64,000 bases of DNA from Tigriopus japonicus (GCA_010645155.1 CM021312.1:2669259-2733258), one strand, 5' to 3'; positions 22,561-33,337 are shown, numbered from the stretch's first letter. The notes: a model not told the origin generated them from the letters alone. Numbers and translations: made by a program.

Positions 22561-23578
22561 GTAAAGTGATATAAAGTATATTTCATCTTCTGCAACCATT
22601 TGAGGTTATTATGAAGATTTATGGTTACGTATTATTTGAAGTTTGTTTTTAAAGATTGGTGTGGTGCATATACATATAAATATTCGAAGAGAGCACAAGA
22701 CTGTCGTTAAATGAGTCTCTTGAATGAGTCGTAACGTGTTTTAAATTCTTGTACTGTTTGGGATTCACGTGCTATTTTTGGAAGTCTGTTCCAGATATGG
22801 ACCGCTCTCACACTAAAAAAGTGTTAACGGATATCAAGTCGAACTTTTGGCACTACTAAATTTCCCATGGTCTGTCCGCGGGTTAGAGTTTTGTGGTCAA
22901 TAGGGAGGAAGAGATCCACAGGATTATTTGGATCTAGATGTTTCATAATCTTGAAAATTTGTATTGCGTCTCCCCTTTCACGACGATCTTCCAAAGTAGT
23001 CAATCCTAGGGTCCGAAGCTTTTCCTCGTATGTCCCTGTTAGGCCTTTAATCATTCTGACCGTACGCCTTTGTACTTTTTCGAGCATGTCTATGTCCTTT
23101 TGTAGCCAAGGGTTCCATGATTGTACAGCAAATTCTAGGTGTGGGCGAATGAAGGTCTTATAGATATCGGTAAATACTTCCGGCGTCCGTAGTGAGAAAG
23201 TTCTCTTGACTTGTCCTAATATAGTGTTGGCTTTTTTTGCAACGATTCCGACATGGACAGATGGTTTAAGATCGTCGTTTACCATTGCTCCAAGGTCTCA
23301 ATGGATGAAAACAGTTTCGATGGGATCTCCTTTGATAAAATAGGTGTGCCGGACAATGTTTGAACCAAAATGAAGAGCTCTACTTTTGTCGACGTTGAAT
23401 TTCATTCCATGTTCCTCGGTCCATTTAACTAAACGGTCAATGTCCTCCTGGAAAATACTTCTTTCTTTTGGTGTTGCAGTTGTTCGACCAATCTTTGTAT
23501 CGTCAGCAAAGATGCCCATAAATGTCGCAGGGTCGACATAATTATGAAGGTCCGATATGTAGATGATGAATAATACTG
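22561..23578 (-). mobile_element. 5'-truncated LINE inserted in Gypsy A pol
   Basis: Minus-strand polymerase remnants: the catalytic box as MGIFADDTKIGR and LVKWTEEHGMKFNVDKS (frame 23519-23298), then the C-terminal part 23285-22824 (FIRPHLEFAVQSWNPWLQKD, LEKVQRRTVRMIKGL) one frame away. The 3' end is a short repetitive tail, GTGATATAAAGTAAA, at 22561-22590. Flanks are GTGATATAAA (22551-22560) and GTGATAATAAA (23579-23589), a near-perfect TSD. 5' truncation and a repetitive tail fit target-primed insertion of a CR1/Jockey-like LINE. Confidence 0.85.
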
Positions 23579-23589
23579 GTGATAATAAA

Positions 23590-24828
23590 ATGTCTTTTTT
23601 ATGGGCTTACGGTTAACGCCGGGAAAAGCATTCTGGTTACCACATCGATCAGTTTTGCGGGATATCACATCTTTGAGGGTGGCATCAAGCTTGATCCCTC
23701 TAAGATGGCAGCCATTCAAGATTTCGCGATTCCTGCCACGCTTACTGACCTTCGATCATTCTTGGGTTTAGTAAATCAATTGGGGAAATTTTTGCCAGAC
23801 TTGGCGTCACTCACGGCTCCTTTCCGAGAGCTCTTGCAGACCAAGAATCATTTCTTATGGCTGGCCGAACATACCGAGGTGTTTCAAAAGGTGAAAACCG
23901 CTTTGCTATCTCCACCCATTTTGGCTATGTTTGATCCATCATTAGAGATTCGCTTTCTCACAGATGCATCGAGACTTGGACTCGGATTTGCTTTGATCCA
24001 ACTGAAAGGTGATGAGCCAAGACTTATTCAGTGTGGTTCACGGTATCTAAAAGATTGCGAATCACGATATGCTATGGTGGAATTGGAGGCACTGGCCATA
24101 TATTGGGCCATTAAGAAATGTCATCTGTACCTTGCCGGAATTGATTTCCGTGTGGTAACTGATCACAAGCCGTTGGTGCCAATTTTCAATCGCCAGACTC
24201 TGGCCGAAGTTGAAAATCCAAGAGTGTTAAATTATCGAACACGTCTCATGGGATACAACTTTCAAGTTGAATGGAAAAAGGGTATCCAACATTCAATCCC
24301 TGATGCACTTTCTCGTGCAACTGTGTCCAATCCGGATTTGGAGGTGGTGGATGAGATTAATCCAGAGACATTGATGATGGCATCGCTTCGTTTAGAACAT
24401 CCAGATATAATTTTGGAGGATATCATCAAACTCGCTGAAGCAGATAAAGCTTATGGTGAATTGCAAAGTGCAATTTTACATAATTCCGTCTCCAAAACAA
24501 AATCCGGATATGTGTCGCTTTTTAAGAAGATTTCCCATGAACTTTCAATTAACGATGGGCTGATCATTCGAGGAAAACAGATTGTTATTCCTCCTTCTGC
24601 GGTCAAGGGAATTCTCAAGAAACTGCATGCTAGCCACCAAGGAGTCGAGAAGACGAAAATGCGAGCCAGACAAATTATGTACTGGCCAGGATTTTCTTCC
24701 GATGTCGCCAACACTGTTGCGGTATGTCCCCAGTGCATGTATTTTCGTCCATCTCATCAACCCGAGCCCATGGTGCAAGATGTTTTACCGACTCGTCCAT
24801 TCCAAGTTGCTACTGCCGATCTTTTCTC
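23590..24828 (+). pseudogene. Gypsy A RNase H and integrase N-terminus
   Basis: The frame resumes after the LINE. RNase H: FLTDASRLGLGFALIQ, MVELEALAIYWAIKKC, RVVTDHKPL, then the tether to the integrase (KGIQHSIPDALSRA). The integrase zinc finger is present (HASHQGVEKTKMRARQIMYW, CPQC). It breaks off at TADLFSFD, which carries the first catalytic Asp, where the hAT-type element is inserted at 24837. Confidence 0.9.
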
Positions 24829-25492
24829 GTTTGATCTAGAAATACTAGAAGGCAGAGATTGGCATTCAAATCTATGATTGCCCGACCCGGCACGGACTGT
24901 CTGTGACGTCATTCATCATGCGGGAAGCCGAAGTTCATGATTAAAGGAACCTTTTCTTCTAAGAAACACATCTTAACTATTTCGCTCATCTGATAGGGCA
25001 GTTTGGTTATTGAAAATCCTCAAGTCTGCTGGAAATGTGTCTAAGGTATTAACCCGATATGCAAAAAGTGAACTTCAACTAGTGTGGAGTTTAAACAGGG
25101 TCCGATTAATTCACATGATCGGGTGATTGACAACAAAATCTCAGTGATGTGAAATCTCGGCTTGCGCAAATTTTTTCACGGGAGGTTGCAGGGTAGGGTT
25201 ACCTCTTAGAGAATGGGTGCTTTGCTCTGGTATATGAGCAAACACAAATTTGAGTTTGATTTGCAACCCTGCTCAGAAGTCACAAAAGTCAGGGATGCCT
25301 TGCCTTTTGTCGCTTCTTAAAGAAAAAAAACCTGTTTATGAAGGCTGGTAGACAGTGGGGAATATGATTTCACTTAAGAAAATTGGCAACCCCAGCACCA
25401 GATCAGATCACTACAAAATCAACAAAGAAGAAGTACTCTGGTTTGTTGTTGAACTTCGTTAGAATTAGCTGAATGTTCAACTGAATGCTCTT

Positions 25493-25578
25493 TTAGTGCG
25501 CACGAATCAACCTCCTTTCCAGAACTAAAAACTCGTTTATTCTTCCCTTCTCAGGGTGCTCAAAATTGTATCACTACA
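25493..25578 (-). repeat. 3' LTR of Gypsy B
   Basis: 86 bp. On the minus strand it runs TGTAGTGATAC to GCGCACTAA. It is preceded by a polypurine tract, AGGGGGGAAT (about 25581-25590, minus strand). Confidence 0.9.
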
Positions 25579-26707
25579 CTATTCCCCCCTCAGCCGCAAG
25601 CCGGGGACACAAAAATGCCGGCTTGAGGCGGTCTATGGATACACGATCAGCACGGGAACGAAAATCCACTAAAAAAGTTTTTGGACCACGAGCTAACACT
25701 TTGAATGGACCAGAATATGGTAGCTGCAGGGGTCCTTGTACACCATCGGAGCGCACGTACACAAAATCTGTTGTTTGAAGTGACTTAGGCACATAAGTGG
25801 AGACAAGACCATGATGTACCGGTGGGGTGGCCCTCAAACGAGCCATGGACTGACGCAATAAATTAGCGAAATCTTCAGGTGGAACATGAGGTCCAGGCGG
25901 GGACAGGAACTGACCAGGAAGACGAATGGGTTCTCCAAACACCAGATCATTAGGAGCAGCATCAAGGTCAGCCTTGGGAGTAGAACGGAGACTTAAAAGT
26001 ACCAGGGGCAACTCAAGAACCCAATCCTGGCCAGTGGGTAGTCGAGCTTTTAATGAGGCCTTCAACTGTCGATGGAAACGTTCCACTAAACCATTGCATT
26101 GAGGATGATAGGCAGTGGTGCACTTGGATGTAATTCCCAATTCTTCCATGGAGGAACGCCACAATAGAGACGTAAACTGTCGACCACGATCAGTTATCAC
26201 AGTACGCGGTGCTCCAAAGAGTGCTACCCATCCAGAAATAAATGATGAAAGAGTAGATTTTGCGGTGATGTCGACCATTGGAACAGCCACTGGGTATCGC
26301 GTGAAACGATCAATACACGTAAGCAAATAACGAAAACCACATGCTGGAGGAAGTGGTCCAACAATGTCCACATGCACAACTTGGAAGCGATCTGAAGGGG
26401 TGGGAAAAGCCACCAGGGGAGCTTTCGTGTGTTTATGGACTTTTGATGTCTGACATGGATGGCATTCTCGGACCCAACGAGCTATATCAGCAGCCACACC
26501 CTTCCAAACAAACCGATCCAGGATCAGACGTTTAGTTGCCCTGACACCCGGATGAGAAGCAGAGTGGGCTGCATCGAAGACTTGACGTCGTAATGAACTG
26601 GGAACCACGGGTCGATCATGACCTAAAGATGTGTCCACCAACAAAGTGAGCTTAGAAGATGGTACGCCACGATATTCGAGCATCAGTCCAGGGCAGGAAG
26701 AATGTAT
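25574..26707 (-). CDS. Gypsy B integrase
   Basis: One open frame of about 370 codons. The HHCC finger is present (AHSASHPGVRATKRLILDRF, ECHPCQ). The catalytic triad appears as VHVDIVGPLP, TVITDRGRQFTS and NGLVERFHRQLKASL. A C-terminal binding domain ends RVSIDRLKPAFLC, just before the polypurine tract and 3' LTR. The frame is intact, but it lies in a different frame from the RNase H, so the full polyprotein is broken. Confidence 0.9.
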   Translation of the reverse strand: MHSSCPGLMLEYRGVPSSKLTLLVDTSLGHDRPVVPSSLRRQVFDAAHSASHPGVRATKRLILDRFVWKGVAADIARWVRECHPCQTSKVHKHTKAPLVAFPTPSDRFQVVHVDIVGPLPPACGFRYLLTCIDRFTRYPVAVPMVDITAKSTLSSFISGWVALFGAPRTVITDRGRQFTSLLWRSSMEELGITSKCTTAYHPQCNGLVERFHRQLKASLKARLPTGQDWVLELPLVLLSLRSTPKADLDAAPNDLVFGEPIRLPGQFLSPPGPHVPPEDFANLLRQSMARLRATPPVHHGLVSTYVPKSLQTTDFVYVRSDGVQGPLQLPYSGPFKVLARGPKTFLVDFRSRADRVSIDRLKPAFLCPRLAAEGGIV

Positions 26708-26724
26708 ATCTGAGTTTTGATCCC

Positions 26725-27357
26725 TCAGCTGCTCTTTGGCAATGTCGGCAAAGGATGGCTCAGCAACAACATGAGAAATAGCCGAACACGAGAGAGAGCA
26801 TTGGCAGGAGCATTGAATTTTCCCGAGACATGGCGAATATCAGTGGTATACTCGCTAACAAATGATAGGTGGCGATCACGACGAGGTGTTCTTGTTTTGC
26901 AAGACGACATGGCAGTGGTGAGAGGCATGTGATCGGTATATAATACAAAGTTCCGACCCTCAAGGAGGTAATGAAACTTCTCAATCGCAAGCTTAATTGC
27001 CAAGAGTTCACGATCAAACGCATCATAATTGGATTGAGCAGAATTCATCCGATGGGAATGGAACCCAAGAGGCTGCCAATGTCCATCTACAAGTTGCTCT
27101 AGGACCGCTCCAACAGCAAGGTCAGAGGCATCAGTGGTGAGGGCCAAAGGGGCAGATGGATCATAAAATGCCAAGGATGTAGCCTTACTGAGGAGTAACT
27201 TGGCCTCATTGAAAGCCTCAGTCGCAGCCGAAGTCCACAAGAACTTGCCTTTACCCAGCAGGGAATACAGAGGAGCCAAGACTTGTGCAGCCTTTGGAAT
27301 GAACCGACGGTAGTAATTAATCAGGCCCAGGAACCGTTGAAGGCCTGCCCGATCCTT
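26725..27357 (-). pseudogene. Gypsy B RNase H
   Basis: From KDRAGLQRFLGLINYYRRFI onward: LALTTDASDLAVGAVLEQ, FDRELLAIKLAIEKFHYLLE, FVLYTDHMPL and RHVSGKFNAPANALSR. The Asp and Glu residues of the catalytic set are present. The frame then shifts before the integrase. Confidence 0.9.
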
Positions 27358-27359
27358 TG

Positions 27360-27478
27360 TGTTGTATACTCTGCATCTATATCGCTCTAACGGAACCTTT
27401 CTTCTCTCTATAAGTTTCTCTCTAAGTTTCTCTCTCTTCTGTTCTTATTCTGAAATAAACGATTGCCAGAATCAAACA
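27360..27478 (+). mobile_element. Solo LTR-like insertion in Gypsy B
   Basis: 119 bp from TGTTGTATACTC to GAATCAAACA with a CT-rich middle and AATAAA near the right end. It separates the codons for FFRATAP and KDRAGLQRFLG of Gypsy B. The TG...CA ends and polyadenylation signal fit an LTR on the plus strand. No TSD is visible. The next bases, TGGCGCAGTGG, look like a tRNA-Ser primer site but are accounted for as Gypsy B codons. Confidence 0.65.
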
Positions 27479-28705
27479 TGGCGCAGTGGCTCTAAAGAAC
27501 TTGCAGTTTTTGCAATCTTCAAGGGGCCGAACGCCTGCTGCATTAATGTGATGTCCCAAAAAGGTCAGCTCCGGAACAGCAAAGACGCATTTAGCAAAGT
27601 TGACAGCAAGGCCATGTTTTGAGAGATGGGCGCAAAGCTGGTGAAGGAGAGTGACATGAGAGGAAAAATCGGCTGAGGCCACCAGAATATCATCAACGTA
27701 TACGAACACGCCATTCAGACCTTCCAGAACGGCATTCATAAACCGCTGAAATGACTGGGGGGCATTGCAGAGTCCAAAAGGCATCCGTAGAAATTCATAT
27801 AGTCCAAAGGGTGTGGTCACGGCAGTTTTTGGAACATCTTCTTCAGCGACAGGAATGTGATAGAATCCTTTTACAAGATCCAATTTGCTGAAGATGTTTG
27901 ACCCTCCCAGATCATTGGCAAAGTCTTGAGCGTGTGGCAGGGGATAACGATCTGGGGTAGTTGCAGCATTGAGGCGGCGATAGTCACCACAAGGCCTCCA
28001 AGATCCATCAGATTTCTGGACCATATGAAGGGGTGAGGCATAAGGGCTTGATGAAGGACGGGCAATGCCAGCTTGGCACATGACGTCGAAATCATGTTTA
28101 GCATCACGGAACTTGAGAGGATCAAGGCGACGTGGACGGGAGAACACTGGAGGGCCCTTAGTTGGAATGAAATGGTGAACAGAGTGTTCACATTTAGTGA
28201 AGTCTGGGGTGTCCAGAGAAGGAAACTCGGAGCGTAGAAAAGATGACACAGAATCAGGGTTGTTCGGAGTGATCCAAAGAATAGACGGAATTGGAGCACC
28301 TCGTCGGGATCCCCTCAAGGACCATTGACCCTTGCGCAATGTTGCAGGGTTAGTAAAGACTCCAATATCGCAGGCAGCTAAATAATCAGCACCCAAAATT
28401 GGTTGATCCACAACAGCCACCAAGAAACGCCATGGAACAGGCCCAAATCCAATGTTGGTTGTTACGTTGGCCCAACCATAGACAGAAATAGTTCCCCGGT
28501 TGGCAGCTGAAATGATTGGAAGATGAGAGGTGGAGGAGATCATTGAGCGGAAATGTGGAGAAGCTGGAAGGATGGAAAGATCCGCACCCGTGTCCACAAG
28601 GAACTTAATGTTGGACGCATCACGGACAAAAATCTGCCGGCTAGCTGAGGAAGTAGTCCTGGTGACCGACTTCAACAGGACTGTTGCTCGTTTCCCGTCA
28701 ACTCT
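27479..28705 (-). pseudogene. Gypsy B protease and reverse transcriptase
   Basis: Protease active site FLVDTGADLSILPASP near the start. Polymerase motifs: GIARPSSSPYASPLHMV, GDYRRLNAATTPDRYPLP, FSKLDLVKGFYHIPV, LRMPFGLCNAPQSFQRFM and the catalytic YVDDILVAS, all intact. The connection then reads LEDCKNCKFFRATAP and is cut by the insert at 27360-27478. This is the best preserved polymerase in the window. Confidence 0.92.
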
Positions 28706-28719
28706 TCAAATTGGATAGC

Positions 28720-29408
28720 TCAAATTGGCCTTGGTTTCCAGTCACAAGGACCTTGGCAACGTTTTGCTTTGGTTCCGTAGGTTTGATGATAATAACACAA
28801 TTTACGGTCAGGCTTAGAACCTGGCCGAGGTGACTGGCGAACAGCGGCTACAGAGAAAATAGGCTCACGACAAGCCTTAAGCCGAAGACGAGTACCTTTA
28901 GCCAGGGCTCGCAAAGAGACGTGATTACCAGCTTGGCATTCTTCCACAACAGTGGCTTGCAGCGATGATGGAAACTTGGCTAAAATAATGGCTTTCTTGA
29001 GGTCTTCGGCTGAAACATCCAAAGAATCCAGTCTGTCAACCAATCCATCTAGATTCGAGTCAGGAGAGAAAGATGGGGCTGCCAATATCTCTAGAAGGGA
29101 CGTCAAACGGCCGGAGTATGTCGCTCAATTAAGGCATCCCGAAGCGCTTCATAAGGGGTTTCTGGTGGAGGCGAATGAGTTACCCCCTTAACGGTTTGGG
29201 CAACCTCAGGGGAAAGCACTGCCACCACATGATAGTATTTGGTGATGGACGAAGAGATGCCTCGTGTCACAAACTGGGCATCTGCCGTAGTGAACCACCC
29301 CTTGGGGTCGTGGGTCCAAAACGCAGGCAATTTCACCGACACGGCAGAGACATCGGCCAGAGAAAGGGCAGTCGGAAGTGAAGACAAGGTAGACTTGGAC
29401 TCGGTCAT
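28720..29408 (-). pseudogene. Gypsy B gag, frameshifted
   Basis: It starts at ATG 29408, seven bases inside the primer site. The first piece (29408-29103) holds the conserved capsid start, VKLPAFWTHDPKGWF and FVTRGISSSITKYYHVV. After ALIERHTP a frameshift follows; the second piece (29106-28720) continues with LDVSAEDLKKAIILAKFP and ends with CYYHQTYGTKAKRC plus PC, the CsRn1-group substitute for a zinc knuckle. Confidence 0.88.
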
Positions 29409-29414
29409 TCTGAA

Positions 29415-29429
29415 ACGTCGGGGTCACCA
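29415..29429 (-). promoter_or_regulatory. tRNA-Trp primer-binding site of Gypsy B
   Basis: TGGTGACCCCGACGT on the minus strand, two bases after the 5' LTR. It complements the 3' end of animal tRNA-Trp, the primer typical of CsRn1-like elements. Confidence 0.8.
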
Positions 29430-29431
29430 AT

Positions 29432-29517
29432 TTAGTGCGCACGAATCAACCTCCTTTCCAGAACTAAAAACTCGTTTATTCTTTCCTTCTCAGGGTGCTC
29501 AAAATTGTATCACTACA
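29432..29517 (-). repeat. 5' LTR of Gypsy B
   Basis: 86 bp, one substitution from the other LTR (TTTCC against TTCCC). It contains AATAAA on the minus strand. This is very short for an LTR, but two copies and a TSD fix its limits. Confidence 0.9.
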
Positions 29518-29603
29518 CTCTTGACCAATCACCAGCGTGAATCATCGGCACCGTGTGTTAGCCTACGAATGCCAATATCTATCTTAGTGTATCTAGTTTG
29601 ATC

Positions 29604-30409
29604 GACACGAATATCTTGTTTATAGTGACAGATTGTCGGGATATCCATTGGTCGTGAAATATATTTCGTCACCGAGCTCGTCTGCGTTGGTGAAGGATTT
29701 TTCCCGATTTTTTTCGATGTTCGGGGTACCTAATACTCTTCGTACGGATAATGGGCCCCAATTTGCTTCTAACACGTTTTCTCAATTTCTTGTGAAATGG
29801 GGAGTGTCATGGAAACCTTCATCCCCATATTACCCACAAAGTAACGGTCATGCCGAAGTCATGGTCAAATCCATGAAATATATCTTGGCCAAAACTGGCG
29901 GCGACATAAATTCGGAGACATTTGGGGAAGCCATGTTGGAATTTCGCAACACGCCTTTGAGTGATGGTTTATCACCAGCTCAACGTGTTTTTGGTCATCC
30001 TCTGCGATCTCGGGTCCCAACATTAGAAGACGTTCTTCTTACTCCTCCAACAAATGAATTAACTCAAGCCCAGAAAAAACGACAAAACAACATTGAATCC
30101 AGGAAGGCACTTTATGACAGTTCCGCCCGTTCCTTGGAGCCTCTTTTAATTGGACAAACTGTTGTTGTTCAGGATCCGCAAACTAAACGCTGGAGTAAAG
30201 AGGCCAAAATCTTGAAATCATTCAATCGAAGATATTTACTCAATTTCCCAAATGGGACAAGGTCTTGGAGGAATCGCCGATTTCTTCATATTTTTCCACG
30301 TCAAGAAGATGATAATTCGACTTCTACTTCCAATCCCATTGAAGAACCTCTACTTCCAAGACGAGGAACACGAAGCCGAAATCAACCCAATCGTCTTGCT
30401 TATACTTAA
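29604..30409 (+). pseudogene. Gypsy A integrase core and C-terminus
   Basis: The frame resumes after the hAT-type element (YSDRLSGYPLVVKYI). It carries the second Asp in TLRTDNGPQFASN and the Glu in QSNGHAEVMVKSMKYILAK. The rest is a usual C-terminal domain (LSPAQRVFGHPLRSRVP; VVQDPQTKRWSKEAKIL) and a basic tail. It stops at 30409, 62 bp before the 3' LTR; a purine run, GAAAGGAGAG, sits at the LTR edge. Confidence 0.9.
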
Positions 30410-30471
30410 AGATGATACGCAATATTTTGATTTTTTAAGTTCGTCCCTATTGCATATCATGAAAGGAGAGT

Positions 30472-30650
30472 TGTAGTGATTATCAATAGGTTCCAAGATT
30501 ACAATACAATAGTTCCGACTCTTAGACCGTACCAGTTTTCTCTCTCTCAATATTCCACGTCATTCTGTTCCTACATTCCGCCATTGAACACATACATTCT
30601 TATCACCCGAATTACATATTTTATTATATCTTCGGCCTACAATCATTCCG
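30472..30650 (+). repeat. 3' LTR of Gypsy A
   Basis: 179 bp, TGTAGTGATTATC to ATCATTCCG, followed by the TSD GACGT. Confidence 0.92.
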
Positions 30651-30655
30651 GACGT

Positions 30656-31309
30656 TCAGGTTGCAACATTGGGGTTTTTCATTATATGTGTTAATTTGCC
30701 CTTAAACGTGTTTGATAACAAACAGCTCGCGATAAAAGGCAAGATGAACTACAAAGAAGTATGTGGAAATATGTGGGATTTGTGCTATGCATGCAATGTT
30801 ACTTGTTGCAAATGTTAAATCTAGGTTTCTGAAACACCAATCAAACATGACAAGACTTCAGTTTTCATCTTACCTTGTCTTTGGTTGCCAGCTACGCCAC
30901 TTGTATTTTTGAGTTCCTAGGATTTTTGCCCAAAAAAATCTCCTTCAGAGTAGCAATCTAAACCATTATCCACATGTTTTATTCTGAGCTCAAAAGGACC
31001 TTGACGTCGATCTAGTGGCCAATTGCACGAAAATCGCGTTTGTGAGAGGTACTTGCCTAAAAGACTTGGATCCAACGTCAGATGTGAATATGGTGCCAAT
31101 TGATATGTAATCTGTATGCGAATTCTAACGTTGTTGTATTAATGAGTAAAGCAAATGTGAACCCTCAGAATGTTCAAGAATTAATCTCAAGTGTCGAACC
31201 TTTTATTTGAAGTCCTGCGTTCAAATTAAGGAACGATGCCCGCTTGACTCTGAACTGGCTGACAAATGAACATTCTGTTGATGAAAAATGAACAGTTGCG
31301 GATTTTTTA
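30656..31309. other. Spacer, no gene seen
   Basis: No supported feature between Gypsy A and the next LINE. Confidence 0.4.
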
Positions 31310-32768
31310 AAACCGGTACAAGGAATAAGATTCCCTGACAAAAAAATTAATCACTAGCGTTACATAAAATTAATATTCATATGACATTTGGTTTACCAAC
31401 GAGTTCCTGCTGGGTAATCTCAAATCTTGGGTTAGGACAAAGTCTATCAATGCTTTTGGACCTCCTCGACCATTTGCAAACCTATCGAACTCATAAGAGC
31501 CCAAGTGGGGAAGCACATTCAAGATGCGGTTGAACAATCGACTTGTGCAGAGTTAGCATCGTAATACTATCTCTGGACTTGAAAGTGCGATAGATCCAGC
31601 CGCACGTTTGAACTGCCTTCCCCACTTTCAACTGGATTTGCTCATCAAACTTTCCATCATCTTGGATGACTACTCCTAAATTCCTCATGGACGATACGTG
31701 CTCAATATCACAACCTCCATCGTCTTCGAGCGAAACATCTAATTTTGATGTCCCATACGTCATTGTGCGGAATTTCATCCCGCTCAATGCCAAATTGCTC
31801 TGACGAACCCAAGAGTAGACTTTCTCCAAGTCATCTACTAAACATTTTGAGTCCTGACCATTCCTTCCACAAACTAATTTTGTGTCATCAGCATATGAAG
31901 AAATACTGGCTTTTGTTCTAGACTTCTGGAGAGGAGCAATAAAGAGAATAAACAAGAGCGTACCTAAAATTGAACCTTGTGGAACACCTGACTTGACATC
32001 ATACATGCCGCTAAAAGATCCTTCAACCTTAACCAATTACTTCCTTTCGATCATAAAAGTATCAATCCAATTCAGGACCTTACCCTGGACCCCAAACTAT
32101 TTGAGTTGATCAAGCAAAAGACCATGATGTACCTTATCAAAGGCCTTGGCAAAGTCAAGATAGATTACATCAACTGACTAGTAACTTTCGAGCCCCTCAA
32201 TGATCTGCTCAATATGATCAACCAATTGGGTTACTGTACTAAAATGAGCTCGAAACCCATGCTGCCCTGGGGGAATGATATCATGGGCTTCCAAATAATC
32301 TACAAGCTTGGACTTCATAATCTTCTCAAAAACCTTTGCAACGCTGGAGGTCAGAGAAATGGGCCTATAATTACTAGGGAGTGACTTATCTCCGCCCTTA
32401 AAAATTGGAACGACATGAGCTACTTTTAGGGAGGAGGGAAACTTGCCCTGATCTAAGATGCAACGCATCAAGTAAGCGAAAACAGGGGCAAGAATCTGTG
32501 AACATTTCATCAGAAACTGAGATGTCACACCATCAGGTCCAGGAGAACTCGAGAGCATTAAGCTCTTGATGGCCTCAAAAGCATCTTGATCTGTGACTAC
32601 CAGATCCTCCAGTCGATTATCCTGACTATCAATGCCAGTCTCATCAACGACATTACTACAGTCATGGCCTACTCTGTCTACCCTTTTTGGAATTGAAAAT
32701 ACACTTGAGAACTGATCTCCAAGCATATTAGCCATAACCTCACTAGCAGGTCCTACTGGATGCTTCAT
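31310..32768 (-). mobile_element. LINE relic (family L), reverse transcriptase part
   Basis: One minus frame carries polymerase motifs (SPGPDGVTSQFL, VPIFKGGDKSLPSNYRPISL, HGFRAHFSTV, LDFAKAFDKVHHGLLL, GVPQGSILG, SSYADDTKLV), broken by three in-frame stops near 32178, 32099 and 32039. The C-terminal part after SPLGLL is mostly deleted, leaving NSLVNQM-like remains. The 3' end carries the family motif CAGGGAATCTTATTCCTTGT and ends in TTTTAAAAAA (about 31310). It is 5'-truncated against the Gypsy fragment at about 32770. Confidence 0.88.
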
Positions 32769-32774
32769 TTTTCT

Positions 32775-33240
32775 CTTTGTGTTATGATTGCATCATCAAT
32801 AAAATCCATCAAGAGTCTACTTAAGAAATGTAACTTGAGTGGAGAAGACTTTAACATTGCATTGAGTCATTTTCAAGGAATCCCAAGAGAGGACCGATAT
32901 TCTCCAAATCAGCTATTCTTTGGTAGGAGTTTGCGAAACGCTCTTCCAAAGATATCGGTTGATTAAAATTTTTGCCCTGATGGCAAAGCAGCAAGGGACA
33001 AGATACGATTACGAAAAACCTTGTAAGCTGATATTCGATCCAAGCCATTAAAAACAATTGCTGTAGGAACAAAGGTATTAGTGCAAAACCCAATCAGCAA
33101 AATTTGGGATGGTGAAGCGACCGTAACGAAACTTCTCGAGCATGGAAGAAGCTATGAAATATCCGATAGTGATAAAATATTTCGAAGAAATCGAAAATTC
33201 ATCAAACCTTTTGGCAAAACTGTATCATTCAAATTAGACT
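32775..33240 (+). pseudogene. Gypsy integrase C-terminal relic
   Basis: Plus-strand frame: IKSLLKKCNLSGEDFNIALS, YSPNQLFFGRSLRNALPK, then after a stop VGTKVLVQNPISKIWDGEAT and FRRNRKFIKPF. This is the end of a Gypsy-type integrase with two in-frame stops. A polypurine tract and LTR follow in the right order and orientation. Confidence 0.75.
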
Positions 33241-33337
33241 GAAATGTCAAATCTCAGTGTTTATGGCCGAGTGATTTTGGATACGGCCATTGCCAATTGA
33301 AATTCATATGGTTTTGACAACCCATCTTGGGGGGGCG

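Larger units (their letters stand above)
25493..29517 (-). mobile_element. Gypsy B: CsRn1-like Ty3/Gypsy element
   Basis: A 4.0-kb element on the minus strand with 86-bp LTRs (29517-29432 and 25578-25493) that differ at one position, and a perfect 5-bp TSD CTCTT (25488-25492, 29518-29522). The primer site matches tRNA-Trp, a mark of the CsRn1/Kabuki group. Gag carries that group's CYYH..C..PC motif. Pol order is protease, reverse transcriptase, RNase H, integrase. Near-identical LTRs point to a recent insertion, yet gag and pol have frameshifts and a small LTR-like insert at 27360-27478. Confidence 0.93.
24837..29595. mobile_element. hAT-type non-autonomous element, copy 2, carrying Gypsy B
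   Basis: Perfect 8-bp TSD GTTTGATC (24829-24836 and 29596-29603) lies inside the Gypsy A integrase codons. The left tip is TAGAAATACTAGAAGG; the right tip, reversed, is TAGATACACTAAGATAG; both lead into ATTGGCATTC. It is copy 1 (4050-4773) in the opposite orientation. Without the Gypsy B insertion it is about 729 bp, close to the 724 bp of copy 1. Confidence 0.92.
19484..30650 (+). mobile_element. Gypsy A: LTR retrotransposon with nested insertions
   Basis: LTRs at 19484-19917 (interrupted) and 30472-30650 (179 bp) enclose gag, protease, reverse transcriptase, RNase H and integrase in Ty3/Gypsy order. A perfect 5-bp TSD, GACGT, flanks it (19479-19483, 30651-30655). The primer site is tRNA-Ser type. 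Removing three inserted elements (19630-19883, 22561-23578, 24837-29595) leaves about 5.1 kb. An in-frame stop in gag, a frameshift in pol and the insertions make it inactive. Confidence 0.92.
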
